Below the pieces are notes generated by a model, which saw only the letters and a program-made list of their open reading frames with translations, was not told the DNA's origin and made no database searches. 7,148 nucleotides of DNA from positions 1 through 7,148 of the forward strand of contig JANWVS010000097.1 in assembly GCA_025056835.1 (NCBI GenBank), given 5' to 3'. This document shows positions 1 through 5,465 of this stretch, piece after piece. The stretch's first letter is position 1; the number at the start of each line of letters is the position of its first letter. The stretch comes from Gemmataceae bacterium. Lineage in GTDB: Bacteria > Planctomycetota > Planctomycetia > Gemmatales > Gemmataceae. Position numbers and translations under genes: made by a program.

Positions 1-215
1 GCGGCTTCTTCCTCGCCGAGAAAATGATGATCGGGAAACTGCGCGGCCAGGAAGTCGCGAATAACGCGCTGCGACGCGATATCGGCGTCGGTCACCAGAT
101 CGGCCCGGCCTTTCTCGCGGACCTGGAATTTCGCCCGCCATTCCGCCAAGACGTCGGCAGCGCGGCGCGCCGCTTCTTCTGCGGCGTCCCGGTACGTTAG
201 CAACGTGGCCGCCAT
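1..215 (-). CDS. Inositol monophosphatase family protein (N-terminal 71 residues, runs off the left edge)
   Basis: This reading frame is open from an ATG at 215 to the window edge and encodes 71 residues. Residues 38-49 read RADLVTDADIAS and residues 61-71 read PDHHFLGEEEA. These match the N-terminal part of the inositol monophosphatase/SuhB/CysQ superfamily, where the Glu of the GEE motif (about residue 69 here) binds catalytic Mg2+. Family members are cytosolic, Mg2+-dependent, Li+-sensitive phosphatases acting on inositol phosphates, 3'-phosphoadenosine phosphate or related sugar phosphates. The fragment cannot say which substrate applies, because the DPxDGT and C-terminal motifs lie outside the window. 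The start is chosen because GGAGGA (225 down to 220) sits 4 nt before the ATG. The gene begins 19 bases after the hemH stop, so it is probably co-transcribed with hemH. The ATG overlapping the hemH stop (238-236) is in another frame and was not used. Confidence 0.85.
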   Translation of the reverse strand, partial: MAATLLTYRDAAEEAARRAADVLAEWRAKFQVREKGRADLVTDADIASQRVIRDFLAAQFPDHHFLGEEEA

Positions 216-234
216 GGCTTCCTCCGCGCTTGCG

Positions 235-1257
235 TCATAACCAGCCTTGCCCCTCTTCGGCGATGATCCGCGCCAGGGCGTCGATCCAAGAGGGATGATC
301 GTTGAGGCAGGGGCAAGCGACTAATTCCTCGCCGCCGGCGCGGCGGAACAAGTCCCGAGATTCGTGGCCGATTTCGTCAATCGTTTCCAAACAATCGACC
401 GTGAAGCCTGGCAGTCCCACGAAGACGCGCTTGACTCCGCGCCGCGCCAGCGCTTGCAAGACATCATCCGTGTAGGGGCGCAGCCAAGGCTCGCGGCCGA
501 AGAGGGATTGAAACGATTGCGTCCACTGGCCCTTGCCCCAGCCGAGGCGACGGACCAGGTGGGCCGTGGTCCGCTTGACGTGCGTGGCGTAGGGATCGCC
601 GGCCTTGGCGTAGCGAATCGGGATGCCGTGAAAGCTGAGCAGATAATGGTCCGGCGTCCAGGGAAGTTGGGCCAGGCACTCGCGAAACCGGGTCGTCACC
701 GCGTCGAGGTACGCAGGGTGATCGTAGTACGGCGGTACAATGCGCAGGGCCGGCACGCGGCGCTGCTTCATCAAGGCTTGAAAGAGCGCATCGGTAGCCG
801 AGGCCGTCGTCGTTGCGGAATACTGCGGATACATCGGCACGGCAAGCAGGCGTTCGACGCCGCTGCGGATCATCTCCTCAACGACTTGGGCGACCGGCGG
901 ATTGCCGACTTGCATTCCGAAGCGGACGGGGATGCCGGCAAAACGCTCTTGCAACAACGCGGCTTGGCGTTTCGTCCAGTGCAGCAGCGGCGAACCGGTG
1001 GCCGCATCCCAAATGCGTTGATACTTCAGGGCCGATTGTTTCGGCCGCCGTGGGAGAATGAACAGGTGGAGAATCAGCTTCCACTTCCAGGCAGGCGCTT
1101 CGATGACGCGAGGATCGCTGAGAAACTGTTTCAGATACGGACGCAAAGCTGCGGGAGTGGGTGCATCAGGCGTTCCGAGTTGAAGTAAGAGGATGCCCAG
1201 CCCGCGCGCCGCCGCGCGCGGGCCGGCCGCACTGGTTTGTGCTATTTCTTTTTGCAC
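235..1257 (-). CDS. hemH: Ferrochelatase (protoheme or coproheme ferro-lyase)
   Basis: Ferrochelatase inserts Fe2+ into a porphyrin late in heme synthesis. The 340-residue product shows the family N-terminus [15 protein letters not shown] (21-35) and the SFHGIP..RY...GDPY signature (208-223) with the metal-inserting His210. It also has [10 protein letters not shown] (250-259) and the C-terminal [17 protein letters not shown] block (284-300) with the catalytic Glu291. The length is usual for a bacterial, cytosolic or membrane-peripheral enzyme without the C-terminal Fe-S extension. Whether it uses protoporphyrin or coproporphyrin cannot be told from this reading. The start is a GTG at 1257, preceded by AAGGAAGG; no in-frame ATG lies between it and the conserved GILLLQLG block. 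The start lies inside the preceding ferredoxin gene (16-nt overlap), which suggests coupled translation. The TGA stop is 19 bases before an inositol-monophosphatase-family gene. Family assignment is very firm. Confidence 0.97.
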   Translation of the reverse strand: MQKEIAQTSAAGPRAAARGLGILLLQLGTPDAPTPAALRPYLKQFLSDPRVIEAPAWKWKLILHLFILPRRPKQSALKYQRIWDAATGSPLLHWTKRQAALLQERFAGIPVRFGMQVGNPPVAQVVEEMIRSGVERLLAVPMYPQYSATTTASATDALFQALMKQRRVPALRIVPPYYDHPAYLDAVTTRFRECLAQLPWTPDHYLLSFHGIPIRYAKAGDPYATHVKRTTAHLVRRLGWGKGQWTQSFQSLFGREPWLRPYTDDVLQALARRGVKRVFVGLPGFTVDCLETIDEIGHESRDLFRRAGGEELVACPCLNDHPSWIDALARIIAEEGQGWL

Positions 1258-1550
1258 CCTGGGCCTTCCTTGGGCTCTTGTTTCTCGGTGATGTGTCCCT
1301 CACCCGACGCCTTGAGCGCCGCGGATCGCTCGGCATTCAACGCGGTGTAATGCGCCCATTGGGCCGGCACGTTGGCCTCCGCGTAAATCGCTTCCACGGG
1401 GCATTCCGGCACGCATGCCTCACAATCGATACAATCGCCTGGATCGATCCACAACATCATGTCGTCTTGGTAGAAACATTCCACCGGGCAGACCGCCACG
1501 CAATCGGTGTATTTACAGTCGTTACACGGTTCGCAAACAACGTGCGTCAT
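1242..1550 (-). CDS. fdxA: 7Fe-type ([3Fe-4S][4Fe-4S]) ferredoxin
   Basis: A small cytosolic electron carrier of 102 residues. Its cysteine pattern aligns with Azotobacter-type seven-iron ferredoxins: C9, C12, C17 and C21 in [14 protein letters not shown] (9-22), then C40, C43, C46 and C50 in [13 protein letters not shown] (39-51). In the family, the first, third and last of these Cys bind a [3Fe-4S] cluster, and the CP Cys of the first motif plus the CxxCxxC triplet bind a [4Fe-4S] cluster. The C-terminal NAE...ITEK segment (72-90) is also typical. Two further cysteines are present: C6 just before the first motif and C99 in the lysine-rich tail. The ATG at 1550 is chosen because the 7Fe fold starts there. 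A longer in-frame extension back to 1952 is low-complexity and has no ferredoxin homology. The gene is first in the fdxA-hemH-phosphatase operon and its last 16 bases overlap hemH. The physiological redox partner is not evident. Confidence 0.93.
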   Translation of the reverse strand: MTHVVCEPCNDCKYTDCVAVCPVECFYQDDMMLWIDPGDCIDCEACVPECPVEAIYAEANVPAQWAHYTALNAERSAALKASGEGHITEKQEPKEGPGCKKK

Positions 1551-1714
1551 TTGGTTTCCCACCCAATCCCCAGCCCGCGGTCTGGAAATTCGCCTCAAAA
1601 ACCGGCTCGCCGCGGGTAGCTGAGCCACAAGTTCATTGGCCGTGTTTCTATCATGCCTAGCGATCGTCGGCGGAACTGTCCAGAGCAACTGGGCACGGTC
1701 CGAAGGACGGGCAG

Positions 1715-1753
1715 GGCGGTTCGATGGTGCCATAAGTCCTTGTGCATCGGTCG
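1715..1753 (+). repeat. 39-nt dispersed intergenic repeat, copy 1
   Basis: This stretch aligns without gaps to 3493-3531 in the same orientation, with 32 of 39 bases identical. The best conserved core is TCCTTGTGC(A/G)TCGGTCG at the 3' end. Both copies lie in non-coding DNA. The match is longer than expected by chance in a window of this size, although GC bias weakens that argument. Its role is unknown; it could be a small repeat family or the relic of a shared intergenic element. Confidence 0.5.
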
Positions 1754-1766
1754 CAAAAATTGTAGC

Positions 1767-1785
1767 CCGGCGACGGCGTCGCCGG
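1767..1785. repeat. GC-rich inverted repeat (8-bp stem, 3-nt loop)
   Basis: The arms CCGGCGAC (1767-1774) and GTCGCCGG (1778-1785) are perfect reverse complements around GGC. No T-tract follows on either strand, so it is not a standard intrinsic terminator. It starts 14 bases after the dispersed repeat copy 1. REP-like hairpin or chance GC palindrome are both possible. Confidence 0.45.
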
Positions 1786-1855
1786 CAGACGTAGCGCCGA
1801 TTGCCTTCGGCGACCACGGCCGCTCGGCGGGGTTGGAGCCGATAGGAGGGACGGC

Positions 1856-1880
1856 ACCCGCCCGGCGTGGAGCGGCGGGT
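1856..1880. repeat. Inverted repeat (7-bp stem, 11-nt loop)
   Basis: The arms ACCCGCC (1856-1862) and GGCGGGT (1874-1880) are perfect reverse complements. No T-tract follows on either strand. It lies in the divergent intergenic region, far from either start codon. Significance is low given the base composition. Confidence 0.3.
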
Positions 1881-2077
1881 TACTATCGACGAGGCGCGTA
1901 CTACACAAATGAACCCATGGCGAATTCGGCTGCTCCCCCACGACTGGGCCAAGCACCCGCAGCGCTTGCGTACTTTGTGAAGTTTGTGCAGCCGACCCCC
2001 CGCAACGTAAACCTCGCTTTCCTTGTCTATGCGATTGCGTTACTATGTCGCTCGGCCGACGACGGTTGATTGCAGGA

Positions 2078-2096
2078 ATCGACGGTGACCGTCGAT
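2078..2096. promoter_or_regulatory. 19-bp palindrome, candidate operator upstream of the DUF1573 gene
   Basis: The arms ATCGACGGT (2078-2086) and ACCGTCGAT (2088-2096) are perfect 9-base reverse complements around a single central G. A one-base centre does not favour an RNA hairpin loop, so a site for a dimeric DNA-binding protein is the more natural reading. It lies 45 bases before the DUF1573 ATG, downstream of a weak TACTAT -10 candidate and touching an alternative TATAGA -10. Either position would suit repression. The binding protein is unknown. Confidence 0.4.
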
Positions 2097-2141
2097 ATAG
2101 ATGGACGTGCCGCCTGCCTTGCTTCCTTCGAGGATGGGACG

Positions 2142-3134
2142 ATGCGCATCGCTGTCTTGACTGTGATAGTTTTGGCCCACGCCGCCAGCTCCGCCACGGC
2201 CCAAAGTCCCTGGGCGAACAAGTTGTTCGGCAATGAGCTGAGCCATGATTTCGGCACCGTCGCCCGCGGCACCCAACTGAAGCACTCGTTCAAGATGACC
2301 AATATCTACAAGGTGCCCTTGCAAATCACCGAAGTGCGCACCGTGTGCAACTGCGTGACCGCGACCGTGTCCACGAAGCTGCTCCAGCCCAACGAAACCG
2401 GCTACCTCCATGTCAACATGGATGCCGCACGCTTCAACGGCCCGAAAACGGTTACCATCTACGTCACGGTGGGTCCCGACTATGTCTCGACAGCGGCCCT
2501 GACCGTGACGGCCAATGCCCGACAGGATGTCGTCTTCAACCCCGGCGAAATCGACTTCGGCGTCGTCGCCAAGGGACAGGCGATGACCAAGTCGATCGAC
2601 GTCGAGCACGCCGGCGACCCGAACTGGCGCGTCACCGAAATTGTCAAAAGCGGGGCCGCGCCCTTCGATCTCAAAGTCGAACAGCTGCCGCAAAAAGTCG
2701 GCGGCTTCGTCACCGTCGGTTATCGCATTACCGCCACGCTCCGTCCCGACGCCGTCCAAGGCAGTTTCAAGCACGAGGTCATTCTCAAAACCAACGACCC
2801 GCAAACGCCGGTCATTTCCTTCAACGTCCTGGGCACGGCCCGGGCAGCACTCCAGGTCGCTCCCAACCCCGTCAACCTCGGCAACCTGAAGGTCGGCAGC
2901 CAGGAGACGACGAAGTTTGTCGTGTCCGGCAGCCGACCATTTCGCATCACCGGCATCGACGGCCTTGACGCGAGCTTGACCGTTGCTCTACCCGACGCCG
3001 CCAAATCGACCCACATCCTCGAGCTGCGGGCCACACCGCAAACCGCCGGCACCATTCGCCGCCAACTCACGGTGCGCACCGACCTCGACGGGGAAACGGC
3101 AACGTTCACGGTGGAAGGCACCGTCGTCCCGTGA
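2142..3134 (+). CDS. Exported DUF1573 / ASH-like Ig-domain protein
   Basis: The 330-residue protein begins with a signal peptide (MRIAVLTVIVLAHAASSATA, likely cleaved after residue 20 at ATA|Q). Three consecutive beta-sandwich repeats follow, each opening with a FG-V/LG-L-K-G type strand: HDFGTVARGT (35-44), IDFGVVAKGQ (137-146) and VNLGNLKVGS (244-253). The first repeat carries RTVCNCVTA (66-74), the Cys-x-Cys feature common in DUF1573 domains. Such proteins are abundant in Planctomycetes and Bacteroidetes and are presumed to act outside the cytoplasm; no enzymatic role is known. The ATG at 2142 is chosen because GAGG (2130-2133) lies 8 nt upstream and the signal peptide starts there; the longer frame from a TTG at 2070 adds 24 non-signal residues. 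It appears monocistronic, followed by a tRNA gene 143 bases later. C69 and C71 could form a disulfide or bind a ligand; this is inference. Confidence 0.9.
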   Translation: MRIAVLTVIVLAHAASSATAQSPWANKLFGNELSHDFGTVARGTQLKHSFKMTNIYKVPLQITEVRTVCNCVTATVSTKLLQPNETGYLHVNMDAARFNGPKTVTIYVTVGPDYVSTAALTVTANARQDVVFNPGEIDFGVVAKGQAMTKSIDVEHAGDPNWRVTEIVKSGAAPFDLKVEQLPQKVGGFVTVGYRITATLRPDAVQGSFKHEVILKTNDPQTPVISFNVLGTARAALQVAPNPVNLGNLKVGSQETTKFVVSGSRPFRITGIDGLDASLTVALPDAAKSTHILELRATPQTAGTIRRQLTVRTDLDGETATFTVEGTVVP

Positions 3135-3277
3135 ACCGAGGCGCCGATCATGGCAAGCGAATCGGCCCCCTTGGTGGTCGAGTTGCCAGCATCGGCCTCC
3201 CTCCCGAGTCTCCCTGGACAAACGGCAGCGAACGTTGGAGAATGACCTTGGCCTCAACAAAAATCCGCCATGTTTCT

Positions 3278-3366
3278 GGAGAGGTGTCCGAGCGGCCGAA
3301 GGAGCGGCACTGGAAATGCCGTGTGGGGGTCAAACCTCACCGCGGGTTCGAATCCCGCCCTCTCCG
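3278..3366 (+). tRNA. tRNA-Ser (anticodon GGA)
   Basis: A full cloverleaf with a long class II variable arm folds here. The acceptor stem is GGAGAGG (3278-3284) with CCTCTCC (3359-3365), and G3366 is the discriminator base, as expected for serine. The D stem is TCC (3287-3289) with GGA (3301-3303). The anticodon stem is CGGCA (3305-3309) with TGCCG (3317-3321), and its loop CTGGAAA places GGA at 3312-3314. The variable arm covers 3322-3341. The T arm is GCGGG-TTCGAAT-CCCGC (3342-3358). It reads UCC and UCU codons. The 3' CCA is not encoded; TTGG follows. No convincing dedicated promoter or T-rich terminator is visible, although an A-rich stretch (AACAAAAAT, 3256-3264) lies just upstream. Confidence 0.97.
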
Positions 3367-3492
3367 TTGGCTCACTCGGGCGGTTGGCGCGAGGCGCGGC
3401 AGTCTGAGCGCGTACGCCGTTGCCTTGTCGATGCGAATCCTTGCGCCGCGTCCTTGCTCGCGACTCGATGGCCAGTCAGGCGCCACACCCTA

Positions 3493-3531
3493 GGCCGTTC
3501 GCTTGTGCCGCAACTCCTTGTGCGTCGGTCG
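3493..3531 (+). repeat. 39-nt dispersed intergenic repeat, copy 2
   Basis: This is the partner of 1715-1753, in direct orientation and identical at 32 of 39 positions. It is followed by GTAGACCGGTCC rather than the A-rich run seen after copy 1, so similarity stops sharply at the 3' end. It lies 88 bases upstream of the -35 of the ACP/ketosynthase operon. Confidence 0.5.
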
Positions 3532-3618
3532 TAGACCGGTCCGGCTCGTGGGCCAAATGGGGACTTGCGCCGTCCTCGAACGGCCCTGGGCGCAGCGGGT
3601 GGGCGGGCGGAATTCGGC

Positions 3619-3646
3619 TTGTCCAGTTTGTGCTTTTTGCTATAGT
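3619..3646 (+). promoter_or_regulatory. Sigma70-like promoter of the DUF6134-ACP-ketosynthase operon
   Basis: A -35 of TTGTCC (3619-3624), a 16-nt spacer and a -10 of TATAGT (3641-3646) are present. TGC directly before the -10 forms an extended -10. Initiation near 3653 would leave a 5' leader of about 65 bases before the ATG at 3719. This is the best-formed promoter in the window. It rests on matching the general housekeeping consensus; the promoter rules of this organism are unknown. Confidence 0.55.
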
Positions 3647-3718
3647 GGGGCCTTGCGGTGACGGCGGCCGCGCCGCACAGCGCGTTCGTCGGAAGGCTCT
3701 GCGACAAGGATGTCGATC

Positions 3719-4396
3719 ATGGATGAAGTCCCACGCCCCAAGCGTTTCGCTCTGGCCGTCTGGGCAGCCGTGGGGATCTGGAGCAGCGCGGCGGCGTCTG
3801 CTGTGGCCCAACAGACGCGGCGGTTTGAAGTCAGCGTCGGCGGCCGCCCGGCCGGCACCTATCACATCACCTACGAGCAAGACGACAAAGGCACCCTGAC
3901 CATTCGGCAAAAGGCCTCGGTCCGGTTCGCGATCCTGGGCCTGTTGACCTATTCGTATGCGCTGGAAGGCGTCGAACGCTGGCGGGGGGAACAGTTGCAG
4001 GACTGGGAAGCCTCGGCCGACGACGACGGCACGCGCTGGACGGTTCGGGGCCGGCGCGAGGGCGATCAGTTTCGCGTCGTGGTCAACGGGCGCGAAAAGA
4101 TGCTTCCGGCCGGCTTTGTCTTGACCAGCTATGCCCTTTGGCCGAGGGCCGTGCGGGAAGCCCAGAAACTCGCCGTGGTGGAGTCGGACACGGCCAAGGA
4201 ACTGCGGAGCACCGCCACGGTGGTCGGGCAAGAGAACCGCCGCGCCGCGGGAGAGGTCATCGGCTGCACTCACATCCGTTTGCGCGGCGGAGTTCACGCC
4301 GACCTGTGGTACGACGCCGAATGGCGGCTCGTGCATCAAGAGTCGCTGGAAAGCGGCCATCGAACGGTCCTGCGTCTGGTGGCCATCGATCGCTAA
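3719..4396 (+). CDS. Exported DUF6134-like protein
   Basis: The 225-residue product starts with a signal peptide: basic PRPKR (5-9), a hydrophobic core (10-24) and a probable cleavage site AVA|QQ after residue 30. The mature part is beta-rich. It opens with RRFEVSVGGRPAGTYHITY (34-52) and continues with KASVRFAILGLLTYSYALEG (65-84), VERW (85-88) and DLWYDAEWRLVHQE (195-208). This layout matches my recollection of the DUF6134 family, soluble exported proteins of unknown function that resemble lipid- or outer-membrane-associated beta proteins such as DUF3108. It is the first gene of a four-gene operon with an acyl carrier protein and two ketosynthase-type proteins, so a role in binding or handling the lipid product outside the cytoplasm is a reasonable inference. 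The ATG at 3719 has AAGGA 8 nt upstream. The in-frame ATG at 3710 would overlap that ribosome site and adds only three residues. Confidence 0.78.
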   Translation: MDEVPRPKRFALAVWAAVGIWSSAAASAVAQQTRRFEVSVGGRPAGTYHITYEQDDKGTLTIRQKASVRFAILGLLTYSYALEGVERWRGEQLQDWEASADDDGTRWTVRGRREGDQFRVVVNGREKMLPAGFVLTSYALWPRAVREAQKLAVVESDTAKELRSTATVVGQENRRAAGEVIGCTHIRLRGGVHADLWYDAEWRLVHQESLESGHRTVLRLVAIDR

Positions 4397-4411
4397 CACG
4401 AGGAGCAAACC

Positions 4412-4672
4412 ATGGATCGCGAACTGCTCAGAAAAGAACTGCTGCGGCTTTTGGAGAACGAAACGGGAGTGCCGCGCGCGGAACTGCCCGACCACCTCGG
4501 CCTCCGCGAAGACCTCGGGCTCGACTCGGTCGATCTCGTGAGCCTGGTCATGCAAGTCGAATGTCAATTTCGCGTGCGGCTGGCGGCCGAGGAACTGACG
4601 GCGCTGAAGACCGTCGGCGACCTGCTGACGCTGATGCAGGCGAAGCTGGCGCCGGCCAGTGCGGCGGCGTAA
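4412..4672 (+). CDS. Acyl carrier protein
   Basis: An 86-residue cytosolic carrier. The motif LREDLGLDSVDLVSLVMQVE (31-50) holds Ser39, the expected 4'-phosphopantetheine attachment site, in a DSV version of the usual DSL motif. The acidic helix II typical of ACPs follows. Helices I (residues 3-16) and IV (about 66-78, KTVGDLLTLMQAK) are also recognisable, and the length is normal for a free-standing ACP. AGGAG (4401-4405) lies 6 nt before the ATG. The gene starts 15 bases after the DUF6134-like gene. It sits directly before two ketosynthase-type genes, so it probably carries chains for them rather than being the general fatty-acid ACP. No holo-ACP synthase or phosphopantetheinyl transferase gene is in the window, so activation must rely on one encoded elsewhere. 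Confidence 0.93.
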   Translation: MDRELLRKELLRLLENETGVPRAELPDHLGLREDLGLDSVDLVSLVMQVECQFRVRLAAEELTALKTVGDLLTLMQAKLAPASAAA

Positions 4673-4766
4673 GGAGATGAGTTGCGAAGGCGAGGCGCGG
4701 CCCGTCGGCTCGGACGTGCCCAGACCGGTCCAGCCGCCGCGGCCGCCGCAAAGCATGAGGGAACCG

Positions 4767-5465
4767 ATGTCGCCAAGGACGCCGGCGAGGGTGAGTTGCG
4801 CCATAGCCGCGGCGGACGTGGTCCAAGCCGATGCCGCGCGGCTGGCGCAGTGGCGGAGCAACCCGGGCATGAAGCTGCCGGGCGGAGCGCTGCGGCATGT
4901 GGACGATCAAGCGGTGGCAGCGCTGGCGGCGGTGTTGCAAGCCGAGCGCCGGGCGGGGCCGGACTTCGTCCGCGATCCCTGCTGGGGAGTGGTGGCGGCG
5001 CCGCGCTATTTCGGCCGGGCCGGCTTGATTCAGGCGTTCCGGCGTTACGCCGTCGACGGCGCCTGGGGCATTGCCCCGCATCTGGTGCCGCAGATGTCGC
5101 AACACGCCGCTGCCGGGGTAGTAAGTCAATGGCTGGGACTGCGCGGGCCGAGCCTCGGGGTCGGCGGCGGCGACGGCGGCGTCCTCGAAGGCTGTCGGAC
5201 GGCGGCGACGCTGGTCCAGAGCGAGAACGTGCCGGGCGTGTGGTTGATCGCCACCCGCTGGCAGCCGGAGCCGCGTTACGACGACCAAGGGCGGCCGTCC
5301 AGCGACGCGGTGTGTTGGGCCGCGGCCTTGGCCGTGGTCTCCGCGCCAGCCGTCGGCGCTGGTCCGCGCTTGGTGGTGGAGGCGGATCGGGTCGTCTTCG
5401 AGAATTTGCCCACCGACATTGTGGATGGTTTGCTTGGGAGCGCGGCGGCGAAGAGGGCAGCATGA
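4767..5465 (+). CDS. Half-length beta-ketoacyl synthase-like protein (chain-length-factor type), active-site Cys lost
   Basis: The 232-residue product resembles the N-terminal half of the ketosynthase thiolase fold, as in the Ketoacyl-synt_2 family often named chain length factor. Residues 99-130 show the dimer-helix and turn region, ending in WLGLRGPSLGVGGGDGG (122-138). Compared with GLxGPxxxVxxACASG of true ketosynthases, the nucleophilic Cys is Asp136, and its neighbours are glycines. No His-His C-terminal half is present. It is probably a non-condensing partner or scaffold for the complete ketosynthase encoded next, whose ATG overlaps its stop (ATGA, 5462-5465). The start is uncertain. 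The ATG at 4767 has GAGGG 6 nt upstream (4757-4761) and begins close to the conserved region. An in-frame ATG at 4677 directly abuts AAGGAG after the ACP stop and would add 30 Pro/Arg-rich residues. Confidence 0.75.
   Translation: MSPRTPARVSCAIAAADVVQADAARLAQWRSNPGMKLPGGALRHVDDQAVAALAAVLQAERRAGPDFVRDPCWGVVAAPRYFGRAGLIQAFRRYAVDGAWGIAPHLVPQMSQHAAAGVVSQWLGLRGPSLGVGGGDGGVLEGCRTAATLVQSENVPGVWLIATRWQPEPRYDDQGRPSSDAVCWAAALAVVSAPAVGAGPRLVVEADRVVFENLPTDIVDGLLGSAAAKRAA

Larger units (their letters stand above)
1551..2141. other. Divergent intergenic region, no convincing gene
   Basis: About 590 bases separate the leftward fdxA operon from the rightward DUF1573 gene, and it should hold promoters for both. 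I see no open frame with recognisable protein features; frames here give Arg/Pro-rich, low-complexity translations. On the minus strand the best -10 for fdxA is TAGAAA (1650-1645), preceded by TGA as an extended -10, but its -35 is poor. On the plus strand TACTAT (2041-2046) with a weak -35 (TTTCCT, 2018-2023, 17-nt spacer) could serve the DUF1573 gene; an alternative -10-like TATAGA lies at 2096-2101. All promoter guesses here are weak. The region also contains a dispersed repeat copy, two GC-rich inverted repeats and a 19-bp palindrome, listed separately. Confidence 0.6.
3367..3718. other. Intergenic region between tRNA-Ser and the ACP/ketosynthase operon
   Basis: About 350 bases with no recognisable gene; translations are Arg/Pro/Ala-rich and fit the GC bias. 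It contains copy 2 of the 39-nt repeat (3493-3531) and the operon promoter (3619-3646). A second, weaker resemblance to the other intergenic region follows in the same order: GAATTCGGCT occurs at 3610-3619 and 1922-1931, and AGTTTGTGC occurs at 3625-3633 and 1981-1989. No terminator with a T-tract is visible after the tRNA. Confidence 0.55.

Noticed and set aside
364..1188. A 274-codon plus-strand open frame opposite hemH
   Set aside because: It is antisense to ferrochelatase, whose conserved motifs define the coding strand.
1242..1952. A 236-residue version of the ferredoxin with a long N-terminal extension
   Set aside because: The extra 134 residues are Arg/Pro-rich without homology, and the 7Fe ferredoxin fold begins at the ATG at 1550.
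2070..2141. A longer DUF1573 protein starting at a TTG at 2070
   Set aside because: The extension would precede a normal signal peptide and overlies the palindrome; the ATG at 2142 has a well-placed ribosome site.
3366..3420. A terminator after the tRNA-Ser gene
   Set aside because: No stable stem followed by a T-run is visible in the sequence after the tRNA.
3476..4870. A 464-codon minus-strand open frame
   Set aside because: It covers the antisense of the DUF6134-like and ACP genes and the intergenic region, has no recognisable domain, and is a GC-bias shadow.
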